Positions 19,465-29,386 of a stretch of DNA of 52,974 nucleotides are shown here, one piece after another. Numbering within the stretch: position 1 is the first letter of the stretch; each line of letters begins with the position of its first letter. Under the pieces are notes generated by a model. That model saw only the letters and a list, made by a program, of their open reading frames with translations. It was not told the DNA's origin and made no database searches. The stretch is from Ichthyosporea sp. XGB-2017a (taxonomy: Eukaryota > Opisthokonta > Ichthyosporea), in NCBI GenBank assembly GCA_002811675.1, contig PDIM01000011.1, positions 284,822 through 337,795 on the forward strand, read 5' to 3'. The position numbers were made by a program, and so were the translations under genes.

Positions 19465-20513
19465 TCAGACTTCGCCCAACTGTTGCTGAAGTCTTTTGTA
19501 CGCACGCAAGTCCATTTGCTGCTTCCGTTGATATACCACAAGAGTTGAGCCAACTAGAATAACCCCATTGATGAACTCGAAAGACCAGAAGTCCCTTCGA
19601 TCAAATTCAGGGTTTCTCGGACAGCTCTGCCAGGTATCCAGCTTTTCTTCAGTGTCCTTTTGAGGACATCGTATCGACATCTTGTACCCAGTTTTCCGAC
19701 AATAAGAATGAGTCTTTATCTGCAAGCTCGAGCATGCTTCACAGGTTCCTAATGACTCACAAAAGGTACACGTTCCTTCATCTATGCACGTTTTGTCTAA
19801 AGCGAAAAAATGTTCTTGTTCAGCAAACTTCTCGTCTCAAAACGAAGGCCAAAAACAAAAAAAAAAAGACACTGCACAATGGCTTACATGAAGGAGGCTC
19901 TTCGCCTTTCGTTTTGGTACCAGAATCTTCACTGGCTTTATCATCACCCTCTGTACTTTTGTCTTTTTTCGCATCATCCTTCGAGGGGTTGTCTCCATCG
20001 CCCGTATCGTCCCCACCCACATCTTTCCCTTTGTTCTCCTAAAAATGTCCGTCATAATTAAAACGACACAAGCACAAGCCAGCAGAATAAATATCACCAT
20101 GCCACAGTTACAGACAAAAGAGCACAAGACAAAACAAAACGAACCTCAGTTGTCCCTTCAGTAATACTGTCTGACTTTTCATCTCCATTTCGCTTAGATG
20201 CAGAATCCTCCTCCGGATTCTGTTTTTCTATTTTTTTCTTTTCTTCCTCATCGCCATCGTCCCTTTTATACTTAAAAGTGTCAGATCTATCTTTTACCTC
20301 CGCTGCACCCCCCATCACCGCAATACCATTCTCAGGAACAAGTTTACCGGCATTGCCCTGCGTGCCTTCGACCACTAAGAAACCAACAGGCTGCCCTTTT
20401 TTACCCTCCCCATTCACAGCCACAATCACATACACAAGAGCCAATATTCCAAAAAGCAGAATGGTCCATAGTCTGGGACCACTTCTTCTAGAAGACATCC
20501 TCATCAAACCCAT
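19465..20513 (-). CDS. JTB: JTB-like single-pass membrane protein with acidic insert
   Basis: Three exons (20513-20145, 20038-19888, 19796-19465) give 283 aa. The last exon is diagnostic of the JTB (jumping translocation breakpoint) family. It has a Cys-rich ectodomain (CxxxxxCTFC...CEACSSL...C...GY...C...SC), a Phe-Trp-rich entry FWSFEFINGVILVGSTLVVY that forms the membrane segment, and a basic cytosolic tail (RKQQMDLRAYKRLQQQL). The N-terminus has a hydrophobic stretch WTILLFGILALVYVIVAV, a likely signal peptide or anchor. Human JTB is about 146 aa. The extra length is a highly charged Asp/Glu/Lys/Ser region encoded by exons 1-2. The exon 1 donor reads GAG|GTTCGT, a weak site. An alternative TCT|GTAACT donor 33 nt downstream keeps the frame but adds hydrophobic residues. 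The exact function is unsettled even in animals (linked to cytokinesis and mitochondria). The family call is firm; the exon 1 boundary is not. Confidence 0.82.
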
Positions 20514-20972
20514 TGACAATCCCTTGACACACTTCCCTTAATATTCACGCGATAAAAACCTCACCTTTTCAAATCAAACATCTAAAGCCCACAAACAGAT
20601 AAAATAAATTAAGCACCAAGGGATCTATAGTCTACTTTGCCCCAAGGACGTCTGCATAAAATCCCAACACTCCCATGTACATCCACAAAATCCAACAAAA
20701 GAATAAAAAAAAAAAAAACTGCAAGGCATTGGAGGTGGAGATCCGCAACAAGAAAATAAATCACCGTCCTGATCGAGGGGGAAAACCGCTAGGTATCTCC
20801 CAAACCATCCACTACACACCCCTGATGGGTGATGTGCATGAGAAGGAATTTAGGGCTACACAAGGCATCAACTAAATCTCTTGGGGAGTAGGGGGCCAGG
20901 GGGGGTTACAGGGGAAAGATGGATGACTAACCCAAGCAAGGGATATCTCCCTCTATGTGATGGGACCCCCCT

Positions 20973-21016
20973 GGGCCCTCCCTTGTATCCCCTAACCCTC
21001 CTCCTTTGTTTCACTC
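20973..21016 (+). promoter_or_regulatory. Shared promoter module, MED12 copy
   Basis: GGGCCC at 20973, CCCCTAACCCTC at 20989-21000, GTTTCACTC at 21008-21016. GGCC starts exactly 15 bp before CCCCTAACCC, as in the copies at 32324 and 37319. The CCCTAA core resembles a TTAGGG-type telomere repeat or telobox. It lies 312 bp before the MED12 ATG. Function is inferred only from recurrence. Confidence 0.5.
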
Positions 21017-21259
21017 GTCCTCCCTCCATACTGCAGGCTAGCTAGAGTCGGATCTGTTTCGGCGTTCCTTTCCTTTCCTTTCCTCCCGTTCTCTTTTTTG
21101 TTGCTGGATTAAACATTTTGAATTTTGAAGTGGGATTATTATTGTTTTTTTGTGTGTGTGTGTGTGGAGGGTGGGGCAAGGCATTTTCTGTTGTGTGTTT
21201 GTTTTGTGTTTGAGTGTTCGATTTTTTTTTTCATATCTTTGAGATAATGTAGTAAAGGC

Positions 21260-21293
21260 CAACTGCTTAACAACAAAGAAAAAAAAGCAGTTG
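21260..21293 (+). promoter_or_regulatory. Perfect 9-bp inverted repeat in the MED12 leader
   Basis: CAACTGCTT (21260-21268) pairs with AAGCAGTTG (21285-21293) across a 16-base A-rich loop. The stem ends 7 bases before the ATG at 21301. If this part is in the mRNA, a hairpin would sit directly in front of the start codon. Confidence 0.55.
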
Positions 21294-21300
21294 AAGAAGG

Positions 21301-24300
21301 ATGGAGAAGAAAATTTATGAATTGGAGAGGCCTTTTCTAAAGGATCTTAACAGGGCGAGGGGGCTGGGGCCTCCTGATTTCTTCCCACAGGCTTCCAAAC
21401 AGCCGGAAGATGAATTGTCTACGGATACGGTCAGAAAAGGATATCAGCACCCGGTATCAGTGGAAAATGAAGTGATGGGATCAATGAGTGAATATTTTTG
21501 CAGTAAGATTTGTCATGATGAATTTCCGGCAAAATTAACTGCAAATTATAACAAACTTTGTCAGTTGAAAAGGAGTCTTAATCAGGTTCAAGATGTGCCA
21601 CCAGGGGATATGGCATTCTCGCCTATTTGGAAGCCAGAGATTATGAACAAATGGTTGCTTGATCTTTCGCGTACAGATGTTCCGTTAAATCAGCTTGCAA
21701 GAAAACTTCCAAAGCTTAAAAAGGAAAATCTGTTTGAAACATTGTACAAAGACAAAGTTCCAATGCTGAGGGCATGTTGGTTAATGAAAATAACTTTCAT
21801 CAATGAGCTGAATACGTCCCGGCAAGTGAATAAGAAGAATCCACACACCCTACTAAAAGAGTGGACAACAACATTTACGCAGTACCTGAAAACACAGTTG
21901 TCTGAGTTTCATGGGAAGGGTGACATTGGTTCAAAGGGGGAAGAGCGCGAGGTGGCAGCCATTGACAAGTGGATGTACTGTACAAGATTTCTGGAGTGGG
22001 AATATCACCATGGGTTGTTGGATAGACAGATTTTATTGACTTGGTTTGTTGAGCAACTTCAAAGTTGTACTGCACGGCAAGCTTCATTTTTATCCTCAGT
22101 GCTTATTCTTTATTTGCAAGAGTTTCAAAAATCGCACGCCCTTGTTCGTTCGCTCATTGTTTGCGCAAGCAGTAAACTGAGACAGTTTTATGGAGATGGC
22201 ATCGAGCTAGAAACGACTCTGAATATGGACTCACCGTCGTATATGATTTCGTTGTATAGATTGCTTGCCCTTATAATCCAATATTTTGTTTTATTTTGCT
22301 GTGAAGCCATGGTAGGACTTCCCAGTACGGTTTTTCAAACGATTAGCAAGTGCATAGGGTCAAATAGCTCAGTTCCGGGATTCCTGCGGCCTCATACCAG
22401 AAGTTTCTGTAGACTCCAGTTTTCTCAAAATTCGAATTTTGTATGGAAGAGACGTCATGCGTTTGAAGCTCTTCGTGACGCGTCTTTTAATCAAAAATTT
22501 CACATGATAACGGTGTTGTCCCTTCTTGACGAGTACCCATTCTCGGTCTGCGGTAAATTTGGGGATATTAAGCAAATTTTTGAAATATTCATGGGCAAAA
22601 AGCCTGTACCCATTGCAAATGGAGGAGAGAGCGAAGGTCCACAAGGCGGTACTTCGGCGTCAAACGGAGCCGCTGGAAGTGCAACTGTCTCATCAATCCC
22701 CGAAGCTGCAGATAAGCCTTCTTTTGCTGTACAGTCCGGGGAAGACAACTCTGATGGTGTGGATAGCTCCGTGGATTTGGTAGAGGTGGACTTAGAGAAG
22801 GCCATTCGTATCTTTTGTGTGTGGGCTATTGACGTGGATAAAGGGGGTCCTCACAGGATTTTTACTGCCGTATCCCTCCTTAAATTTTTGTCCGTAGATT
22901 TGGCCAAATCTCAGAGGCAGTCTTTTCCTCTACAGGGTGCATTATTTACACTCCTCGATAACTTCACTTTTGCTTTGGAGGCCGAAATTGCAGATAGGCA
23001 GTATGATCAATTAATTTTCTTAATTGGTGAGCTTATAAGAAGTAGAGTTTTTTGTCATGATCGTTATATTAAGACTGCAATTTGCAAAGGAAAACTTGAA
23101 GTAGATGGCGGGGCAAATAATGAAAATCACTTGAAGTTCGTTACCGATTTTCCTGTGTACAAGGGTCGTTTGTCGGATAAAAACCAGCGCAACTGTGTTT
23201 TGGAAGGTGCTGGAATTATAGAAGACGAAGAGCTTATCTCGAAGCTTTATTCTGGAACTAGTATTTTTGTGAATGACCTTGTAATGGCAAGTGAAGGGGA
23301 ACACTCTCCCGTTTGTTTACTGAAGCCAGAAAAAAGTGTGAGTGTTTACTTTACTACAGACACATCCCATAGAAGTGCTACTAGTGCTACTCTGACTTCT
23401 GTGGAGTCCTTGGTGGACGAGCTCTCGGTTATTCGAAGATATGAATTTTCGGAATGGTTAAGTGACTGTATAAAAGCGAACGTCCATTCCTTCCACAAAG
23501 CCTTACATGAAGCAAACGCTGCACAGGACAAAGTTGTAGAAATTCCGGCTTGTTTGACGAGTGTGCAGCTTGCCGTTTGTATGAACCTGATATCTGTTTG
23601 TAAAGACTACTATACTTTGTACACTCTGTGTGGCTGGCTTTTAAGTAGAAATGCGTTGTCTAGAGATCACTATCGCATAGTACTTTCTGTTCTTCTGGAG
23701 CATAATCTTTGTGTCGCCTGCCTCAAACCTTTGTATTTTAATATTCTTTCTTCTCTTCATTTGCTTCTGGAAAATAAGGCAAGTGATCATCTAAGAAGAG
23801 AATTGTTGCTCTATGTTAAAGTGAATGAAAAAGTCATCAGACAGAATAGTGATCTTTGTGAAAAAATTAAGCTAGATGATAGGCTTGAGGAATATGATGC
23901 TTTTCGCAACGCCAATGCTTGGAAAGATATGGCTATACAGGAAACGGGGTCAGAATTGGTTTTAGAAAACCTGTCTTCGCAAGATATTTGTGCCAAAATT
24001 AAGGAAGGTGAATTGACTGCAACTGTGTTTATTAGCCTAATCTGCGACTGTATTAGTGACTTTGGTAACATCACTATATTATTAGAGGAGAAAAGGAAAA
24101 AAATGGCACACTATTTGAAAACCTGTGTGGAAGTTGATGTCACATATCCGCTTAATAGTGCTGTAGTGTCAATTTTTAGAAATCGATTTTCGGTCAGGAG
24201 CCCTTCCTTTGCAACATCCGACCTTGTGTGCTTTATGGCTGCTTTGATTTCGAATGGAATAGTGTCGATAAATGATGCTTTGGAACACGTTGCACTTTTT

Positions 24301-27213
24301 TCTGTTCAAGGTTTTGGTGAGTGCTGTGCCAACTTTGAAGAGACCAAGAAGAATGTGCCATATCTAACAAGTGCAGAAGCTCGCACCCGACTATTGAATT
24401 TGTTTCTGTTATTAAGATTTCTGTGTATCAGTGACTGCGGCTTAAACTCGTCTGTTAGCCTTGCAGTAGATTCTTCATCACTAGAGAGATATCAAATAAT
24501 ATTCCTGAGCGCGTATAGGCCCTACATGAAGCTCAAAAGTGTCTCTGATATCATAATGGAAGTCATGGCACTAAAATCATGCATTGCGCAAAATGATGAT
24601 TTAAATTGCGTGCTGGAGTCCGCGCTGAAGTCTGCAAAGGTAAAGAGAAAGAGTGGTAAAAAGGCTAGAAGAGGCAGGCTGGCTTCTGCCGCTAGCATTT
24701 CTCCTGTGGCTACTCCCGGAGTTTCATCGTCAAACAATACCATGTGCACAAAAATCGAAACCCTTATATCGGAAATTTTAGCTGAATCGTGGCTGAAATG
24801 TCGTTATATTGCCTGTGGACTAAATCTGTACGATCAACATCTTTTACCGTACCACAAAAGCGGGCACGTGACAATGGCGGAATTGAGATGGGTGTTTAAC
24901 AAATTGTCGTCTCCTTTTGTAGAAAGCAAAGTGATAGCGGTTTCAGATTCGAAACCTGACAGCTCATGTGCTTATAGAGAGGTTGTAAAAGATATATTTG
25001 CAAAATTGACATGCTGGAATGTCACAGCATGTGCTGTAGAATTGCAACTGTTTATGGATGAATCTCAAGAGACCTCTGGTGATTTTAACGCATCAAATAA
25101 GAGCATTGCTGAGGAAATCGCAAAGCAAGTGTTGTTAAAGCTTGTAGAGTTCTCAATTGATGATACTTCTAATTTTTTAAGCTCGGAACCGGTATTGAAT
25201 ACGATGGTTCCCTGGCTGAGTGATACCGTGAAAGATTATGTGATTGTTCTTGCCTGCCAAATACTGGAGCAGACTTGTTGGTGGAAAGCTCTTCTGTTTG
25301 AAAGTATTGTGAAGGTTTGTGATCCAGACAGTCAGCAGTATCTTGGGAAAACAGAAGTGTATATGAAGAAGTGTAAAAAAATGACATTCCGCTCCCGTTA
25401 TTTTGATCTGAATAACAATTTCCTTTCTTTTGTTAAAACGTGTCTCAAAGATAATGGAGCGAAGTCTATGACGTTTTTGGAGTCGCTTCTTAAGCAACTT
25501 GACATCTTTTCTAACCAACCTTGGGGGAAAATGGAAAAAAACTTTTATGTGCATTCTGGGGATAGCACTCCGAAAGAGGCAGAAAGTAATGGGGGAGAGG
25601 AAGGCTCTCATTCGAGAAAGAGTAGTAGCGGGGCACAAAGTGGGAGAAGCACCCCAATGAATGTTGGTGGTACAAACAACGGGAGCTTGCGAGGTATCGG
25701 GGGGGGCGAGCGCGCACACTGTACGGTATTAACAAGCTATGAGGACCTGTTCTTTGTGTACTGCTTGCGTATGAGCCTTTATCTTAGGTTGCTCTTTGTG
25801 GGGGGGATGCTTAGTGAAATTCTTCAAAATAAGGTCGATTGCAAATACTCGCAATGGATTATTGTCCTCTTAAAGCTTCTCAAATGTAAATTTGTTGCTT
25901 TTGACATGCAAATCAAGAACGAAAGCTTTGACAGTTCCATTGATGAAGTGAAGAGTGAAAGTGCTGGTTATAGTGGTGGAGATGGAGGTGATTCACAGGA
26001 GCCAAACGATTATGAACTTTGCGGTCCGTCTATTTCTAGTGTGATGGGTAACAGTTGCGGGTTGTTGTCAATTTTGCAGAGCTCTGGCAAGTGCTTAGAT
26101 ATTCCAGATCTGGTTCTTGATTTATTATCTGTTCTTATGGTTATCGGTTTTGACCAAAATGATAGAAAAGGCCTATTTATTCAACATATCAATAGAGAAC
26201 TGAACGAGTTAACCCCTTATTGGCGCTCCCGTTGTGAAACCCTTCTCCCCATTGCCCCTTTTATGTGCGAAGTTTTTTCAGTCGCAGTGCCCGAGGAGCC
26301 GCACTTTAGTGAGAGGTATTATGAGCATTATAAACGAAATACACAGCGCTTGATTCGAAATGAGCAGGTAAGAGCCACGAGTCCTGTTCCTGTCAATTTT
26401 ATGCCACCCGAAAGCTTGGAAAAGAACGAGGATATAATAGGCTCGCCACTGAAGCTGGGGCACAACGAAACTTTGGCAGATAAAGTGGATGTGACCATTT
26501 CGGCGGTCAGTGCAAAGGATGCCACTGAAAGACATCAGGGTGTTGGTAGTGAGGCCGCTGATTCGATTGCAGGTGGTGGGGATAATTCTAGTGTCAAAAA
26601 ATCGGAAATGGGTGAAAATGTTAGCAGCCCATTGCCCGAAGCGTTATCTGCTGCTGGGTCTCGAAAGCATTCTGTTACCGATGAGAAAGGAGGCGGTATT
26701 AGCATTGCCAGTTCTGTTAAGAGTAGTTCTATTCCTGCAAAACAGGATGCGCTTGTCTATAAGGTAAAGCCATGGGATATTCTGGAAGATCAAAAAAGTC
26801 AGAGTCCATTGTCATGGTCCTGGTTTCATGCGACAAAGATAGATAAAACTGAACTTAAGTACCGTTCCCAGTTTAGAAAGTACCAGCTGCATCATCATCG
26901 TCCGATACAAATGAACGCCGCTAGTATTATTCAGGATGCGAAAGAAAAGCTCACAAGGGCGTCAATATCCGCTAGCAACTTAGGTCAGACGAAGAGTGCT
27001 TTTAGCTTTCTGAACAAAAACACCATTTCTGGAAGCAGTAGTAGCAACCCGGTGCTAGCGAACGAATCTGGCTCCCGACCGCGAAAAACAACTATTGAAT
27101 TGAAAGGCGAATCTTCGTCGGCAGTTGATTCGAAAAAGCGGAAAAACGGTCGTGGGGTAAACGAAGTAATAGACGTGGAAAATTATCAACCGGCTAAAAT
27201 GCGAAAAACCTAA
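21301..27213 (+). CDS. MED12: Mediator complex subunit 12
   Basis: Large subunit of the CDK8 kinase module of Mediator, a nuclear regulator of RNA polymerase II transcription; its N-terminus activates the CDK8-cyclin C pair. The single exon encodes 1,970 aa (human about 2,177). Near residues 35-60 the segment EDELSTDTVRKGYQH matches the conserved MED12 start (EDEL...V..GF). Then WLLDLSRTDVPLNQLARKLP and PMLRACWLMKI, followed by WEYHHGLLDRQILLTWFVE, reproduce the Med12 domain. At about residue 500, IRIFCVWAIDVDKGGPHRIF corresponds to the LCEWAV domain. Residues from about 1,680 to the end are Ser/Gly/Lys-rich and low in complexity, and I see no glutamine-rich tail like that of animals. The ATG is chosen as the first in frame. 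An AATAAA lies 3 bases past the stop (27217-27222). It is divergent from the JTB-like gene. Confidence 0.93.
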   Translation: MEKKIYELERPFLKDLNRARGLGPPDFFPQASKQPEDELSTDTVRKGYQHPVSVENEVMGSMSEYFCSKICHDEFPAKLTANYNKLCQLKRSLNQVQDVPPGDMAFSPIWKPEIMNKWLLDLSRTDVPLNQLARKLPKLKKENLFETLYKDKVPMLRACWLMKITFINELNTSRQVNKKNPHTLLKEWTTTFTQYLKTQLSEFHGKGDIGSKGEEREVAAIDKWMYCTRFLEWEYHHGLLDRQILLTWFVEQLQSCTARQASFLSSVLILYLQEFQKSHALVRSLIVCASSKLRQFYGDGIELETTLNMDSPSYMISLYRLLALIIQYFVLFCCEAMVGLPSTVFQTISKCIGSNSSVPGFLRPHTRSFCRLQFSQNSNFVWKRRHAFEALRDASFNQKFHMITVLSLLDEYPFSVCGKFGDIKQIFEIFMGKKPVPIANGGESEGPQGGTSASNGAAGSATVSSIPEAADKPSFAVQSGEDNSDGVDSSVDLVEVDLEKAIRIFCVWAIDVDKGGPHRIFTAVSLLKFLSVDLAKSQRQSFPLQGALFTLLDNFTFALEAEIADRQYDQLIFLIGELIRSRVFCHDRYIKTAICKGKLEVDGGANNENHLKFVTDFPVYKGRLSDKNQRNCVLEGAGIIEDEELISKLYSGTSIFVNDLVMASEGEHSPVCLLKPEKSVSVYFTTDTSHRSATSATLTSVESLVDELSVIRRYEFSEWLSDCIKANVHSFHKALHEANAAQDKVVEIPACLTSVQLAVCMNLISVCKDYYTLYTLCGWLLSRNALSRDHYRIVLSVLLEHNLCVACLKPLYFNILSSLHLLLENKASDHLRRELLLYVKVNEKVIRQNSDLCEKIKLDDRLEEYDAFRNANAWKDMAIQETGSELVLENLSSQDICAKIKEGELTATVFISLICDCISDFGNITILLEEKRKKMAHYLKTCVEVDVTYPLNSAVVSIFRNRFSVRSPSFATSDLVCFMAALISNGIVSINDALEHVALFSVQGFGECCANFEETKKNVPYLTSAEARTRLLNLFLLLRFLCISDCGLNSSVSLAVDSSSLERYQIIFLSAYRPYMKLKSVSDIIMEVMALKSCIAQNDDLNCVLESALKSAKVKRKSGKKARRGRLASAASISPVATPGVSSSNNTMCTKIETLISEILAESWLKCRYIACGLNLYDQHLLPYHKSGHVTMAELRWVFNKLSSPFVESKVIAVSDSKPDSSCAYREVVKDIFAKLTCWNVTACAVELQLFMDESQETSGDFNASNKSIAEEIAKQVLLKLVEFSIDDTSNFLSSEPVLNTMVPWLSDTVKDYVIVLACQILEQTCWWKALLFESIVKVCDPDSQQYLGKTEVYMKKCKKMTFRSRYFDLNNNFLSFVKTCLKDNGAKSMTFLESLLKQLDIFSNQPWGKMEKNFYVHSGDSTPKEAESNGGEEGSHSRKSSSGAQSGRSTPMNVGGTNNGSLRGIGGGERAHCTVLTSYEDLFFVYCLRMSLYLRLLFVGGMLSEILQNKVDCKYSQWIIVLLKLLKCKFVAFDMQIKNESFDSSIDEVKSESAGYSGGDGGDSQEPNDYELCGPSISSVMGNSCGLLSILQSSGKCLDIPDLVLDLLSVLMVIGFDQNDRKGLFIQHINRELNELTPYWRSRCETLLPIAPFMCEVFSVAVPEEPHFSERYYEHYKRNTQRLIRNEQVRATSPVPVNFMPPESLEKNEDIIGSPLKLGHNETLADKVDVTISAVSAKDATERHQGVGSEAADSIAGGGDNSSVKKSEMGENVSSPLPEALSAAGSRKHSVTDEKGGGISIASSVKSSSIPAKQDALVYKVKPWDILEDQKSQSPLSWSWFHATKIDKTELKYRSQFRKYQLHHHRPIQMNAASIIQDAKEKLTRASISASNLGQTKSAFSFLNKNTISGSSSSNPVLANESGSRPRKTTIELKGESSSAVDSKKRKNGRGVNEVIDVENYQPAKMRKT

Positions 27214-27480
27214 CTAAATAAATCAAACATCCCCGTACGTGGCGCTGCAATTTGAAAGTGTTGGTTGGCCCTAAACGCCCCGTACTTGCGCACTTTATGT
27301 ATAGGAAGGCCAGTACTACTGCAATATAGTCCAGTTGAGTGCTTCTGGACGTATTGCTTGCGGTCAGCTGTTGTTTGCATGACCTTAAATCTTCTGGTTC
27401 TCTCCTTCTGCCAGTTCCGCCCCCCAGTTTGTTGACTGTCTGGAAACTGCTTATTGTTGTTTTGATTTAGGTTTTTTTCA
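27214..27480 (+). promoter_or_regulatory. MED12 3' end and CHMP3 promoter
   Basis: 267 bp between same-strand genes. It contains the MED12 AATAAA (27217-27222), a CCCTAAA at 27269-27275 that lacks the GGCC spacing of the shared module, and a T-rich stretch just before the CHMP3 ATG. Nothing else stands out. Confidence 0.4.
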
Positions 27481-28149
27481 ATGTTTCAAGGGATCTATGA
27501 CTGGATGTGGCCGCAGGCTTCTGCCGCGGACCTCTTAAAGGAATGGAAGCATAAATCAAGGAGGGAAGGCTATGCGCTCGATCGAAATATTCGTCAAGCG
27601 GAATCCGCAAATGAGAAAGCATTGGGGCATATTCGCGGAATTGCAAAAAGGGGAGGGGATAAGCAGGAAATGAATGTCCTTGTTAAAGAAATTGTTCGAA
27701 GCAAGAAGCAAATTAGCCGCCTGCATACTGCAAAAGCCCAGCTGAAGTCGCTTGAATTGCAGTTTCAGTTACAGAGCGCGCAGATCAAGGTAGCGGAATG
27801 TTTTCAGTCTTCAACAGAGGTCATGAAAGTAATGAATGAGCTCATCTCTGTAAAGGAATTGTCAGAAACAATGTTTGAGATGTCCAAGGAGATGTTCCGT
27901 GCTGGGTTTATTGAAGAACAGCTTGAAGACAGCGGTATGTTTGGGGATGAATTGGAGGACGATGAGCTTGAAGAAGAAGCCCAAGCCGAACTTGATAAAA
28001 TATTGGCTGAGGACACTGAAAAGCTTCTAAGGAAGGCTTCAAATGTACCACAGCAAGCTCTGCCTGATGAAGATGCGGAATCAGAAGAAACACAGCCGGA
28101 AAAAAATGAAGAGGCCCTTCTTAAGCGGTTAAGGCAGCTTCAAGCGTGA
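27481..28149 (+). CDS. CHMP3: ESCRT-III subunit CHMP3/VPS24
   Basis: Snf7-family subunit of ESCRT-III, which polymerises on endosomes and at the cytokinetic bridge to cut membrane necks. Single exon, 222 aa, the same length as human CHMP3. A basic N-terminal hairpin (residues 15-110, e.g. LLKEWKHKSRREGYALDRNI and IVRSKKQISRLHTAKAQLKS) is followed by the CHMP3/CHMP2-type motif STEVMKVMNEL. Next comes EMSKEMFRAGFIEEQLED, and then an acidic C-terminus. The protein ends in NEEALLKRLRQLQA, an amphipathic MIM1-like helix for binding the Vps4 MIT domain. CHMP3 is favoured over CHMP2 by the STEVMK...SKEM..AG.IEE pattern. It converges on the Nudix gene, 77 bp away. Confidence 0.92.
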   Translation: MFQGIYDWMWPQASAADLLKEWKHKSRREGYALDRNIRQAESANEKALGHIRGIAKRGGDKQEMNVLVKEIVRSKKQISRLHTAKAQLKSLELQFQLQSAQIKVAECFQSSTEVMKVMNELISVKELSETMFEMSKEMFRAGFIEEQLEDSGMFGDELEDDELEEEAQAELDKILAEDTEKLLRKASNVPQQALPDEDAESEETQPEKNEEALLKRLRQLQA

Positions 28150-28226
28150 AGCGTGTTGTTTGGGGTTTTATTGGTTCAGGTACATCGTTTTTCATTAACG
28201 ACTTTTTGTTTTCAGGAGACTAGCTC
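28150..28226. terminator. Convergent 3' ends of CHMP3 and Nudix gene
   Basis: 77 bp between stops. A minus-strand AATAAA lies at 28167-28172, 55 bases past the Nudix stop. I see no AATAAA for CHMP3 in this gap, so its 3' end may lie inside the Nudix gene. Confidence 0.45.
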
Positions 28227-29116
28227 TTATTTGCTAAAGGGCTTTGGATTTTTGCAGTACTCTAAGTACTTTTTGATTGCGGCGGTGGAGTCGGGGGTGA
28301 ACGTTTCTCCTTTTTCTGCCCGCTCGAGGATATCTTCAGCACTCATTTCCGTAACACTTTCTACTTCTTCAGGCTAATGGGAGTTTACGGGACGAAATTA
28401 GCGGCTAATAGGACATACTCTTTCGTAAACAATCACCGAAGCTGGAACATGTGCTTACCTGTAGATTTAACGTCGAGATGTCTCCATCCCAGAGACAAAG
28501 AAACACTCCCCCCCACACCTTTGTTAGGTTATCCTCATACAAAAATGTAAATAAATGCTCCAGGGATACATCTGCGATTCCCAACTCCTCGTTCAATTCT
28601 CGCTGGGCACTCTACATGCATACAAATCCATTGGCCAATAAAGTGAACATTGATTAGCTTCTGTTTTCGCGAACATACGGTAAGGTTTTGGGAAAATAAC
28701 TGTACATTCATCACACACTTGCCTCTTGATAATCCTCCCCAACTTGCATCACTCCCCCTGTGGTTGCATCGTAATATCCTGGGCAATAGTCTTTGATCAT
28801 AGTCCTCTTTTGCACCACAAGAAGTCCAGTCCGGGGATTCTTAACAATAATAAAAGTGCATCTGTGTCTCATATTATCGTCCCTCACAGCTCTTTTTTGT
28901 TCGCAAAACCCAAACACATGAATAGTTCCACAAAATCAGTTTCCCATAGTTCGTGTTCGTTTGACACCCAAAAAGAGACAACTCGCTTTTCTTTTACCAG
29001 ACTACCACGAGGCAATCGTGTGGCAATAACACTTACTTTCTCTTTGCCCGACCGACCACATTATTATGGCGATCTACCAGCATAACCAACTCCTCTCCTG
29101 GATTATACTCTGTCAT
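28227..29116 (-). CDS. Nudix hydrolase, YfcD type
   Basis: Four exons, 29116-29037, 28891-28723, 28611-28459, 28373-28227, join to 182 aa, close to the 180 aa of E. coli YfcD. The match runs over the whole length: VMLVDRHNNVVGRAKRKAV, MRHRCTFIIVKN, YYDATTGGVMQVGEDYQE, SAQRELNEELGIADV, FLYEDN and a C-terminal FTPDSTAAIKKYL. The Nudix box G-x5-E-x7-REL-x-EE-x-G-I is complete only when exon 2 ends at GAG|GCAAGT and exon 3 starts at AG|AGTGCC, so the second intron is GC-AG. The nearest GT alternative adds two residues inside the box. Introns are 145, 111 and 85 nt. The enzyme class cleaves nucleoside diphosphates linked to other groups; the substrate here is unknown. Isopentenyl-diphosphate isomerase shares the fold but lacks this overall match. 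Confidence 0.88.
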
Positions 29117-29386
29117 AATTAACAATGCATTGATCTCTATCTCTTTTCCAAATGAACACAAACAGAAACCAATAATAATGAATTGCCAACAATGAATAAA
29201 TGACAAAACTAAGTCAAAGCCCTTCACCCTTCCTCCAACCCCTTTATCGACGCGTCAATGACTTCTCTCCCAATTGACACTTTATTCATTCCAAATTACA
29301 GTTTATTGTGATTTGTGAATTTGCCTTGAAGTGCATGTGAATCGTGTCAATCTTGACAGGTCTTTCTTTGTTCTTTATTTTCCTTC
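29117..29386 (-). promoter_or_regulatory. Nudix promoter / coiled-coil gene 3' end
   Basis: 270 bp between two minus-strand genes. Minus-strand AATAAA hexamers occur at 29374-29379 (8 bases past the upstream gene's stop) and at 29281-29286. The rest is AT-rich with no clear promoter motif. Confidence 0.4.

Larger units (their letters stand above)
20514..21300. promoter_or_regulatory. Divergent promoter JTB/MED12
   Basis: This 787 bp gap carries no convincing ORF. It holds a G-rich stretch at 20884-20920, the GGCC...CCCCTAACCC module (separate entry), a CTGCAG plus GCTAGCTAG block at 21031-21045, a T/C-rich tract (21055-21095), a GT dinucleotide run (21151-21166) and an inverted repeat just before the MED12 ATG. 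No TATA box is evident. Confidence 0.55.

Noticed and set aside
25177-25719. 180-codon minus-strand ORF inside MED12
   Set aside because: Antisense shadow with low-complexity Phe/Ser/Leu composition.
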